A stretch of DNA of 64,000 nucleotides from Vicinamibacterales bacterium (GTDB lineage: Bacteria > Acidobacteriota > Vicinamibacteria > Vicinamibacterales > Fen-181): assembly GCA_036504215.1 (NCBI GenBank), contig DASXVO010000059.1:186001-250000 (forward strand), written 5' to 3'. The position numbers and the translations under genes are program-made. The notes below the pieces were generated by a model. That model did no database searches. It saw only the letters and a list, made by a program, of their open reading frames with translations, and had not been told where the DNA came from. Positions 1 through 7,043 of the stretch are shown piece after piece. Numbering within the stretch: the stretch's first letter is position 1; the number at the start of each line of letters is the position of its first letter.

Positions 1-1
1 G

Positions 2-208
2 CTGTGGTCGACGCCGTGGGGCGGGGAGGTGCCGGGGGATGTGGTGGTGCCCGGCGAGTACGACGGGGACGGGAAGATGGACCCGACGATCTGGCGATCG
101 GCGAACGGGTACTACTACGTCCGGCCGTCGAGTACGGGCTATGTCGGGTGGATCACGTGGCCGCTCGGCAACAGCACCCAGGGCTGGGTGCCGGTGAGGG
201 TGCGATGA
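2..208 (+). CDS. C-terminal fragment of a VCBS/FG-GAP-repeat protein (partial)
   Basis: The reading frame is open from base 2 to a TGA at 206-208 and gives 68 residues that run off the left edge. The residues DGDGKMDPTIWRSANGYYYV show the Asp-rich calcium loop followed by a Trp/Tyr-rich strand pair typical of VCBS/FG-GAP beta-propeller blades in secreted proteins. The last strand ends in WVPVRVR, so this is the true C-terminus. Such proteins often sit beside RHS genes in Acidobacteriota, and an RHS remnant follows here. Only one blade is visible, so overall size and role cannot be judged. Confidence 0.6.
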   Translation: MWSTPWGGEVPGDVVVPGEYDGDGKMDPTIWRSANGYYYVRPSSTGYVGWITWPLGNSTQGWVPVRVR

Positions 209-452
209 GGGCGCGGGGCTGGACGGCACAGGAGCAAGCGTCGGTCCGTCAACCACTGCGCATCCCGATGGGGCACCCGATGAACAGGCACGACACCCGG
301 ACGGCGGGAGAGACGGATCAGAGGCGCGGCGACGGGCGGCGGGGGCTGTCTTGGCTGGTGTGCATGGTCGCGCTGACCGCCCTGCTCTGCCCTGCGATCG
401 TGCAGGCGCAGACGAGTGAGGAGATCGAGTACTATGCGACCGATGCGCTGGC

Positions 453-553
453 CCATTCGCCACGGCTCCATGAAACAGACCGGAGCCGGCTCAGGGCCAC
501 CCTGAGCGAGCGCCGCGATCGCCCGCGCGAGCCGAAGCCCGAAGGGCGAATGG
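453..553. repeat. Hairpin-rich repeat inserted in the RHS core (element 1)
   Basis: The segment is bounded by a perfect 9-bp inverted repeat (CCATTCGCC at 453-461, GGCGAATGG at 545-553). It contains two further perfect stems: CGGCTCC/GGAGCCG at 463-469 and 482-488, and CTCAGGG/CCCTGAG at 490-496 and 500-506. It splits the RHS core exactly between ...YYATDAL and GSVRLV... and shifts the frame. This looks like a REP- or MITE-like element; no transposase is present. Confidence 0.5.
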
Positions 554-689
554 CAACGCCATTCGGGTCGGGTCGGTGCGCCTCGTCTTCGATGCACAGG
601 GCAACGTGAAAGGGCGCTCCGACTACCTGCCGTTCGGCGAGACCTTCAACCAGACCGGCGCGCTGCCCCGCCAGCGGTTCACGGGACAG

Positions 690-763
690 CCGCCTTCGCC
701 TCCATCTTGACCGTGTTGACCCGTCGGCTTCGGCGGGCCAAGGGAACGCGACGGCGAAGCGGG
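690..763. repeat. Second hairpin-type repeat inserted in the RHS core (element 2)
   Basis: The segment has near-perfect inverted ends (CCGCCTTCGCC at 690-700 against GGCGAAGCGG at 753-762, one base of difference) and an inner imperfect palindrome around CCCGTCGGCTTCGGCGGG. It separates RFTGQ from GMDYF in the RHS core. It keeps the reading frame but brings in a TGA at 708-710. Its sequence differs from the element at 453-553. Confidence 0.45.
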
Positions 764-1246
764 GATGGACTACTTCAACGCGCGGTCGCTCCAACTGCGG
801 ACAGGCCGCTTCAATCGGCCGGATCCGCTCTTCGCGGGGGCGATGGGGAACCCGCAGGGGTGGAATCGGTACGCGTATGTCGGGAACAATCCACTGAAGT
901 ACGTTGATCCGACCGGCAACAACCTTGAAATCGTCGTCAATGTTGTGGGGAGGATGCCGCCACCGGATCCCACGGCTACCCTGGACCCCACGAATCAGTG
1001 GGCAAGCTGGGCCGGGTACAAGGCGTGTGGGACGGACTGCGACTTGGCTGGCGGATCCTACGACGCGACACCAATTGAGGAATCTGCCGGAAGCAGTGGC
1101 GGCGGTGTCCTGCCGTCAAAGCCAGTCATCCCGCTGGTGACCCCGCCGGTGATGCCGCCGACGCTGCCGGGCGGTGACACTGTTCAGAAGAACGTGGAGT
1201 TGACGATGGCGAGAGTCCGCGAAGTCGGCCAGGTGAAGGCATTCCT

Positions 1247-1588
1247 ATGGTGGAAGAGCATGGTGCAGTCCGGAGGGAGATGGGACTGGTAGTGGACATC
1301 CATCCTCCGAGTGCCAGACCGACACTGTGGGAGAGAGCGCTTCAGCTCAGAAAGGCTGATGAAGTGTGTCTGCGTTGGCGGTCGCCGCGTCACCTGGAGA
1401 TTACGTATCCGTCGAGCGCCTCCCTCATGCAGTCGAGCACGAAGGTGTCGGTTGGGGATGAGATCAAGATCACGGTCAAGACAGCGCCAGGTCGAAATGG
1501 GGTGTTCATTAGCGATCAGTGTCAAGGTTGCCGAGCCACGATGGACGGGCTCCAGTCCCCATGGCGTTGGTGCGACTCGACTAAGTAG
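1247..1588 (+). CDS. Small hypothetical protein downstream of the RHS tip
   Basis: This 113-residue ORF overlaps the RHS tail in another frame. ATG 1280, just after a GGAGGGAG stretch, is an alternative start. The translation has two cysteines near the C-terminus (DQCQGC) and a beta-rich look (VSVGDEIKITVKTAP). I do not recognise it. Its position, directly after a toxin tip and before a membrane ORF, would suit a degraded immunity or partner gene, but there is no homology to support that. It may be non-coding. Confidence 0.3.
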   Translation: MVEEHGAVRREMGLVVDIHPPSARPTLWERALQLRKADEVCLRWRSPRHLEITYPSSASLMQSSTKVSVGDEIKITVKTAPGRNGVFISDQCQGCRATMDGLQSPWRWCDSTK

Positions 1589-1591
1589 CCT

Positions 1592-1948
1592 GTGCACCGG
1601 CTGACAGAGATGAGTGCCTGTCAGCTGAAGGTGACTCAGACGACGTGGAGTCTGGCCACGCTCATCATGCACGCCACCACGGTGGTGGCGTCGTCTCCTG
1701 GCGCCCAGCCCCTCGCACCAAGCATGGACCCGGCACGGCCAGCCGAGGTGCTCTCCGCGCGATTGACGCTCGCAACGCTTGGTGGATTTCCTTTGATTGT
1801 GGTCGTGCTGCTGTTTGCGGCTCTCAATCTGCTCGCCGCCAGATTTGGCAAGCGGTCGCCTGTACTCGACAGATTCTCGCGGGCCGTGGTCGCGATGGTC
1901 GGCATTCTCGGCGTTTCGGCCATGGTCGCGATCGCGCTCAGCACGTGA
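1592..1948 (+). CDS. Small predicted two-helix membrane protein
   Basis: The frame begins with GTG (ATG 1610 is an alternative) and codes for 118 residues. Two hydrophobic segments are clear: LATLGGFPLIVVVLLFAALN and, near the C-terminus, AVVAMVGILGVSAMVAIALS, separated by a basic loop (RFGKRSPVLDR). It begins 3 bases after the preceding ORF. The function is unknown. RHS immunity proteins are sometimes small membrane proteins, which is the only contextual hint. Confidence 0.35.
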   Translation: MHRLTEMSACQLKVTQTTWSLATLIMHATTVVASSPGAQPLAPSMDPARPAEVLSARLTLATLGGFPLIVVVLLFAALNLLAARFGKRSPVLDRFSRAVVAMVGILGVSAMVAIALST

Positions 1949-2217
1949 ATCTGGACGCGTTCGATTCCCATCTGCAGGACGCTGTCTGGATTCGAGAGAT
2001 CCTCCGGCCGGAGATCACCGGTGGGGAATCCGAAGGCGACAAGCGCGGTGAGCAGGTGCTCGGCGTTGTCCGCGGTGGGCCGGATGAACACGCCGATGTC
2101 GCCCGTGAAGCGCGGCGCACCGTGATAGGCAAGGGCGTACGCGCCGACGATCAGGAACTCAACGTCGTGGGCGATCAACGAGCCGAAGAACTCGTCGAAG
2201 TCTGGCGCCAGTTCCAT
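1636..2217 (-). pseudogene. Truncated MNT/AbiEii-type nucleotidyltransferase
   Basis: The first ~92 residues (2217 down to about 1942) resemble the small nucleotidyltransferases of toxin-antitoxin-like loci: FLIVGAYALAYHGAPRFTGDIG matches the family's GG...H...R.T.D.D block. After IHVL the homology stops, and the frame continues only as the antisense of the membrane ORF at 1592-1948, so the 3' part is missing. The catalytic pattern is eroded: the GG pair is G25-A26, and the second Asp of the DxD pair is Gly42 after Asp40. Probably inactive. The short upstream gene at 2159-2356 is the usual partner. Confidence 0.55.
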
Positions 2218-2356
2218 TTTGTTGCCTCCGCAAGAACTCGACAGCAGCCAGGCGTTCCTCGACGGGCCGGGTCAGCCAGTATCGATGCGCCTCGCCCGCC
2301 GACGCGTGCGATGCCGCGCTCGTCACCCGGAGCAGCCGCTGGAGCTTGAATTCCAC
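2159..2356 (-). CDS. Small partner protein of the nucleotidyltransferase
   Basis: This 65-residue protein starts at GTG 2356. It contains YWLTRPVEERLAAVEFLRRQ, a motif I know from short proteins encoded just upstream of MNT/AbiEii-type nucleotidyltransferases in many environmental bacteria. It overlaps the start of that gene by 59 bases in a different frame. There is no Shine-Dalgarno sequence, but TAGACT lies six bases upstream (2368-2363, minus strand), as expected for a leaderless transcript. Its biochemical role is unknown; a toxin-antitoxin role is inferred from pairing only. Confidence 0.55.
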   Translation of the reverse strand: MEFKLQRLLRVTSAASHASAGEAHRYWLTRPVEERLAAVEFLRRQQNGTGARLRRVLRLVDRPRR

Positions 2357-2362
2357 AGGCGC

Positions 2363-2368
2363 AGTCTA
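2363..2368 (-). promoter_or_regulatory. Probable -10 box (TAGACT) for the leaderless 65-residue gene
   Basis: TAGACT on the minus strand is separated by six bases from GTG 2356, so transcription would begin at the start codon. No clear -35 is visible. Confidence 0.35.
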
Positions 2369-2426
2369 CCGCGTCGACAGCGCTATTCGAGCCGACCTGG
2401 TGTGCGACGCAACGGCGCTCAGGGTT

Positions 2427-2432
2427 TAGAAT
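2427..2432 (+). promoter_or_regulatory. Probable -10 box (TAGAAT) for the glycosidase-like gene
   Basis: TAGAAT lies six bases before ATG 2439 and there is no Shine-Dalgarno sequence between them. This predicts a leaderless mRNA, back to back with the minus-strand promoter at 2363-2368. Confidence 0.4.
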
Positions 2433-2438
2433 CCCCCA

Positions 2439-5297
2439 ATGCCGATCCGCCTCATCGGTCGCGTCTGCCTTGCAGTCGTCATCGCACTCTTGTTCAGCGA
2501 CCGCGGCGAGGCCGCCAAGGTGATTGCCCTCGACAATGGACGACTGTTCGCCCGGTTCGGCGACCGCGGCCTGACACGCATCTCGACGAGCACTGCCGGC
2601 TCGATTCAGTTCCAGCAGGACGACTTCCTCGTCGTCATCGGCGGAACGACGTACGACAGCGCGAAGCTGCCCGCACCCGCCAGGATCGCGACGCCGGGCC
2701 GCGTGATCTACACGTGGACTGCGCCGCCGTATCGCCTGGTCGTCGCGTACGAACTGGCCCGGGACTGGCGATTCGTCAGCAAGCAGATCTCGATCGCGGC
2801 ATCAGCGCCGCGCTTCCACGTGGACGACATCGTCGTGTTCCAGGCGCGCATCGCCGAGCCGATCTCGGGCCACGTCGTGCCGACGAGCGCCCGGCCGAAC
2901 CTGGCCACCGGCGACTACGGCGCCTGCCTGCGCCTCGATGGCCAGCGGAGCCTGCTGGCCGTCGCCCAGAATCCGTTCCTCGATTTCACGCGCGATGGGC
3001 AGACGTTCTCGCTTCGCTACAAGCCGGACATGGACTGGTCGAGCGCCGACGGGCCATTTGTCGCCGACCGCGGCCTGCTCGCGACCGCGCACCTGACCGG
3101 CCGCGTGCTGCCGGCGCGCATGCAGCCGGAGTGGAAACTCGGGCCGGCCGACGCGACGCCGGGCATGGACGAGGCGGAGATCGCAGCCTTCACCGACATG
3201 GTGCGCGCGTTCCTGCTGGTGAAGCCGGCCAAGCCGTCCAACGTGTTCGTGCCCTGGTGCCTCAACGACTACCAGATCGATATCGCCACGCCCGAGGGTC
3301 GTGCCGAGTACAAGCGCATGCTCGACAGCGCGGCCGAACTGGGCGCCGAGCACGTGATTTTCGCCCCGACGAACTCGGACCTCGCCAGGCGAGAGGACAG
3401 CGCCGACGACTGGAGCTGGGAGAACCTGCTGTGGATCGGATTTGGCCAGAAGATTCGGAAGAACGAGTGGAGTCCGAAGACGGGAGCCATTCCCCCCTCC
3501 GTGCAGGAAATGCTGGACCACGCAAAACAGAAGCACCTCACACTCCTCGCATACGTTTACCCCGTGCTGGCGTTCTCACAGAACCCGTCGTGGCTCGTCT
3601 CGCGCAAGGACCGTCCGAACCGACAGTACGCGAACCTGGGCTTCCGCAGCCTGCAGGATTGGCTGATCGACACGCTCGTCACGTTCCACGATCGGCTCGG
3701 CCTGGGCGGCTACTCGTTCGACCACACGTTCCTCAACTTCGATGGAACGAGCCGCTATGCGCAGTGGTTTGGCTGGCGCCGCGTGATGGAAGAACTCCGC
3801 CGCCGCATCCCGGACATCGTCATCGACGGCCGACAGGCGTATCACCTCTACGGGCCGTGGGGATGGCTGGCGGGCACCTACCCGCATCCGACGTTCAACG
3901 ACGAGCAGCCGGAGAGCTTCGTGCCGTTTCCGGACCTGCACTTCGACCGCGTGTCGGCCGACCGCGAGCGATTCACCGCGTATCGCTATCGGAACTACGA
4001 GTTCGCGCCAAGCGAAATCGTCCCGGGCTTCATCACCCACCAGACGTCACGCGGCGACGACACGGGCGACATGCCGCAGAAGAAGACCGATCGCGGCGTG
4101 ATGCTGCTGCCCTTGCGAACGCGCGACTGGGACTATCTCGGCTGGCGATACTCGCTTCTCTCGTCGATCGCGATCGCGGGCTGGAACAACGTGATCGACA
4201 TGATTCCCGCGCGCGACATCGAGGAGCACCGAAACTTCTCGGAGGCCGATCGGCGCTGGTTTCGCCGGTGGATCGACTGGACGGCGACCAACAAGGAGTA
4301 CCTGCGCCACACCCGCACGATCCTCGGCCAGCCGGCCATCGGCAAGATCGACGGGACCTCGGCGATTGTCGGGAACCGTGGCTTCATCTTCCTGTTCAAC
4401 CCGAATGGCCGGCGTCTCGACGCGGAGTTCGCCCTCGACGCCACGATCGGCCTCGACGCGACCGGTCGATTCCTCCTCAGGGAACTGCACCCGTTCGAAG
4501 GGCGGCTCGTCGGCAAGGCAGGTGCGGGCCCCTGGTCGTCCGACGATCGCGTGCGCGTCACACTCGACGGCGGCTCGGCCTTGGTGCTCGAACTCCAGCC
4601 GGCGCCGACCGCGATCGTCGAGCCCCTGCTCTTCAATTCGCCTGGCACCGTGGCGCTCGTCCAGGGGGCGCTCACGCTCGACAACGTGCTCGGCTCGGCC
4701 GGCACCGCAACCGAGTTGCTCGTCGTCATACCCGCCGGGCAGGCGGTGACATCGGCCGCGGTCAACGGGCAGGCGGTGGCGCCGCGGCATGTCGGTCCAT
4801 CGCTGTGGTCGCTCGACGTGACCTTCGACGGCGCGGCGTTCGGCCCGTACCACCCCGTCGGTCCGGTCGATCCGGCGTTTGCCGGCGGCACGTTCGCCGC
4901 GCGGTTCACGGTGCCTCGCCGCGTGTTCGACCAACTGGCGGCGCGTCGTCTGGCGTGGCCGATTCCCTGGACGGCCGAGGATTACCGAACGACCTGGCTC
5001 GCGCCCGAACGGCTGCTGCTCTTCGTTCAGATTGCCGAACCGGATAGTCGCTGGGAGGCCAGCCTGAGGATCGACGGCCGATCGATCGAATTCAGGAAGG
5101 CCTACTCGGCCGTGCGATCCGAGCCGGGCACGTTCGTTGGTTTCTACGCCGACCTGTCGCTACTCTCCGCCGACGTCGAACACACGCTGGAACTCGAGTT
5201 GCCCGCACTCAGGCCCGGCCAGCTCCAGGGTGTCTTCCTCGAGAACATCGAGCCCGAGTACACGCGTCTGTGCCGCCCGACCGTCGCGAAGCGGTGA
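2439..5297 (+). CDS. Secreted glycosidase-like protein (clan GH-D/GH36-like TIM barrel, tentative)
   Basis: The protein has 952 residues and an N-terminal signal peptide (VCLAVVIALLFSDRGEA). A beta-rich N-terminal third resembles the supersandwich of GH36-type enzymes. The middle has alternating strand/helix character with FVPWCLNDYQ, AEHVIFAPTNSD, LLAYVYPVLAFS, GGYSFDHTFLNFDG and PDIVIDGRQAYH, the layout of a TIM barrel with acidic residues at strand ends (the Asp of YSFDH and of VIDGR are candidates). The C-terminal third is again beta-rich. I infer a periplasmic or secreted glycan-degrading enzyme; substrate and exact family are unknown. The start is supported by the TAGAAT box six bases upstream and the good signal peptide. 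Confidence 0.55.
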   Translation: MPIRLIGRVCLAVVIALLFSDRGEAAKVIALDNGRLFARFGDRGLTRISTSTAGSIQFQQDDFLVVIGGTTYDSAKLPAPARIATPGRVIYTWTAPPYRLVVAYELARDWRFVSKQISIAASAPRFHVDDIVVFQARIAEPISGHVVPTSARPNLATGDYGACLRLDGQRSLLAVAQNPFLDFTRDGQTFSLRYKPDMDWSSADGPFVADRGLLATAHLTGRVLPARMQPEWKLGPADATPGMDEAEIAAFTDMVRAFLLVKPAKPSNVFVPWCLNDYQIDIATPEGRAEYKRMLDSAAELGAEHVIFAPTNSDLARREDSADDWSWENLLWIGFGQKIRKNEWSPKTGAIPPSVQEMLDHAKQKHLTLLAYVYPVLAFSQNPSWLVSRKDRPNRQYANLGFRSLQDWLIDTLVTFHDRLGLGGYSFDHTFLNFDGTSRYAQWFGWRRVMEELRRRIPDIVIDGRQAYHLYGPWGWLAGTYPHPTFNDEQPESFVPFPDLHFDRVSADRERFTAYRYRNYEFAPSEIVPGFITHQTSRGDDTGDMPQKKTDRGVMLLPLRTRDWDYLGWRYSLLSSIAIAGWNNVIDMIPARDIEEHRNFSEADRRWFRRWIDWTATNKEYLRHTRTILGQPAIGKIDGTSAIVGNRGFIFLFNPNGRRLDAEFALDATIGLDATGRFLLRELHPFEGRLVGKAGAGPWSSDDRVRVTLDGGSALVLELQPAPTAIVEPLLFNSPGTVALVQGALTLDNVLGSAGTATELLVVIPAGQAVTSAAVNGQAVAPRHVGPSLWSLDVTFDGAAFGPYHPVGPVDPAFAGGTFAARFTVPRRVFDQLAARRLAWPIPWTAEDYRTTWLAPERLLLFVQIAEPDSRWEASLRIDGRSIEFRKAYSAVRSEPGTFVGFYADLSLLSADVEHTLELELPALRPGQLQGVFLENIEPEYTRLCRPTVAKR

Positions 5298-5386
5298 CGC
5301 TCGAGTTGACCCACTTCGCGGGCCGGAGTATCGTGCCTACCCGGCCCTCATCTCGCCCCTCCGTTCGACTCCTGCATCCAAGGAGA

Positions 5387-6952
5387 ATGGCCGTGCTGAA
5401 GAGACTGCTCATCGCCTGCGCGCTGGCGGTGCTGGCGTTCCCGACCTCGGTCCTGGCGCAGAGACCGCAACAGGAAGTACCGTACCTGTTCGACGCGCCC
5501 GCACGAGTGGCCGGCGCGTCGGGCCGGGCCGAGGCACCGAAGGACACCTACGTCGATCGCACGTCGGACACGACGCACGTGACCCGCATCGGTGGACAGG
5601 AGATTCGCTACACCGCCACCGCCGGATCGCTGCCGCTCGTGGACAGGGCCGGCACCGTGAAGGCGCACATGTTCTTCGTCGCCTACACGAAGGACGGCGT
5701 GACCGACCCTGCCACGCGGCCGGTGACCTTCGCGTACAACGGCGGACCCGGATCGGCGTCGGTGTGGCTGCACATGGGCACGCTCGGTCCCAAGCGGGTT
5801 CAGATGGCCGATGATGGATTCCAGCCGGCCCCGCCCTTCAAGCTCGTGGACAACGAAGAGTCGCTGCTCGACGTGACCGACATCGTGATGATCGACGCGA
5901 TGTCCACCGGCTACAGCCGGCCGGCGGCGGGTGAGGACCCGCGGCAGTTCCACGGCTCGGCCGCGGACATCCAGACGTTCGGCGAGTTCATCCGGTGCTA
6001 CATCACGAAGTTCAAGCGCTGGCCGTCGCCGAAGTTCCTGTTCGGCGAGAGCTACGGCACCACGCGGTCAGCCGGCCTCTCGGCCGAGTTGCAGCAGCGC
6101 CACGGCATCGAGCTGAGCGGCATCGTCCTGGTGTCGGCCGTGGTGGATTTCGGATCGCAGGAGTACGCGCCGGGTCATGACCTCGCCTACGCAACCTATC
6201 TGCCCACGTTGACCGCCACCGCGTGGTACCACAAGAAGCTCGCGCCCGAGCTGCAGGCCGATCTGAAGAAGACCGTCGCGGAGGCGAAGGGCTTCGCGCT
6301 CGGCGAGTACCTGACCGCGCTCGCGAAGGGCAACCGGCTGACCGAGGTCGAGCGGAAGGCCCTGGCGAAGAAGCTGTCGCGCTATCTCGGCGTGTCGGAG
6401 AGCTTCATCCTCAGCTGTCACCTGCGCGTGACCGACGCGCGCTTCCGCAAGGAGTTGCTCCGCGACCGCGGGCTGATGGTGGGACGCCTCGACGGCCGCT
6501 TCACCGGCCTCGACGCCGACTACGCCGGCGAGCGCCAGGAATTCGACCCGGCGAACACGGCGCTCCAGGGCGCGTGGACCGCGATGTTCAGCGACTACGT
6601 GCGCCGCGATCTGAAGTACGAGAACGACATCAAGTACGACACCTCGGGCAACGTGCGGCCGTGGAGCTACGCCGAGTTCCAGAACCGGTACGTGAACATG
6701 ACCGAGCCGCTGCGGTCGGCCATGGCGCGCAATCCGTTCCTCAAGGTGTTCGTGGCCAACGGGTACTACGACATGGCCACGCCGTTCTTCTCGACGGAGT
6801 TCACGTTCGATCACCTCGGCTTCGAGCAGACCTATCGCGACCGCGTCAGCATGGGCTTCTACGAGGCCGGCCACATGATGTACATCCGTCCGAGCGCCCA
6901 CAAGGAACTGAAACGCGACGTCGCGGCGTTCATCAGGAGTTGTACGAAGTAA
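5387..6952 (+). CDS. Secreted S10-family serine carboxypeptidase
   Basis: This S10 (carboxypeptidase Y-like) peptidase removes C-terminal residues from peptides. ATG 5387 is preceded by AAGGAG at 5380-5385 and followed by a signal peptide (LLIACALAVLAFPTSVLAQ), which decides the start within a longer open frame; the product is 521 residues. The catalytic triad is visible: Ser222 in FGESYGTT, Asp462 in ANGYYDMATP and His496 in EAGHMMY. The oxyanion region YNGGPGSASVWLHMG near residue 125 is intact. The enzyme is likely periplasmic or secreted. A hairpin-forming repeat follows the gene and may act as a terminator. Confidence 0.9.
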   Translation: MAVLKRLLIACALAVLAFPTSVLAQRPQQEVPYLFDAPARVAGASGRAEAPKDTYVDRTSDTTHVTRIGGQEIRYTATAGSLPLVDRAGTVKAHMFFVAYTKDGVTDPATRPVTFAYNGGPGSASVWLHMGTLGPKRVQMADDGFQPAPPFKLVDNEESLLDVTDIVMIDAMSTGYSRPAAGEDPRQFHGSAADIQTFGEFIRCYITKFKRWPSPKFLFGESYGTTRSAGLSAELQQRHGIELSGIVLVSAVVDFGSQEYAPGHDLAYATYLPTLTATAWYHKKLAPELQADLKKTVAEAKGFALGEYLTALAKGNRLTEVERKALAKKLSRYLGVSESFILSCHLRVTDARFRKELLRDRGLMVGRLDGRFTGLDADYAGERQEFDPANTALQGAWTAMFSDYVRRDLKYENDIKYDTSGNVRPWSYAEFQNRYVNMTEPLRSAMARNPFLKVFVANGYYDMATPFFSTEFTFDHLGFEQTYRDRVSMGFYEAGHMMYIRPSAHKELKRDVAAFIRSCTK

Positions 6953-6956
6953 TCAA

Positions 6957-7040
6957 CCGGTGCTGGAGGTGCCAGGGGTGCTGAAGGTGCCCAGCACTGG
7001 CACCTGAAGCACCCATAGCACCCGTGGCACCATCAGCACC
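6957..7040. repeat. CAGCACC-family repeat block with hairpin
   Basis: The left half reads GGTGCTGGAGGTGC-like words and the right half the complementary GCACC words, so the block folds on itself. A perfect 8-bp stem is GGTGCCAG (6968-6975) with CTGGCACC (6997-7004). It fills the gap between the carboxypeptidase and the decarboxylase. Related blocks lie at 19408-19558 and 54796-54915. It could attenuate transcription but has no T-tract. Confidence 0.6.
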
Positions 7041-7043
7041 GAC

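Larger units (their letters stand above)
280..1292 (+). pseudogene. Orphan RHS-repeat gene with signal peptide, interrupted by two repeat insertions
   Basis: Frame 1 starts MNRHDTRT and has a signal peptide ending around LLCPAIVQAQ, followed by EIEYYATDAL, the usual entry into the last RHS core repeat. The core then resumes in frame 3 as GSVRLVFDAQGNV, DYLPFGET and RFTGQ, stops at TGA 708-710, and resumes again in frame 3 at 765 with MDYFNARSLQLRTGRFNRPDP, NRYAYVGNNPLKYVDPTG. The breaks coincide with hairpin-rich repeats at 453-553 and 690-763. The variable tip after DPTGN is Pro/Gly-rich and ends GGRWDW before a TAG, like a cut-short Ntox44-type toxin tip. RHS proteins deliver polymorphic C-terminal toxins. 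This copy cannot make one continuous core and is probably dead. The RHS identity is clear; the toxin class is a guess. Confidence 0.75.

Noticed and set aside
4-609. Single 201-residue gene from the left edge
   Set aside because: The first 200 bases code in another frame for the VCBS fragment; the later part is the signal peptide and start of the broken RHS gene.
690-763. Programmed frameshift or second selenocysteine TGA in the RHS gene
   Set aside because: The TGA at 708 lies in an inserted hairpin repeat without RHS homology, so insertion explains the break better.
2219-5047. Long plus-strand frame overlapping the glycosidase-like gene
   Set aside because: Arg-rich composition and no signal peptide; the frame at 2439-5297 has a signal peptide, promoter box and domain-like patterns.
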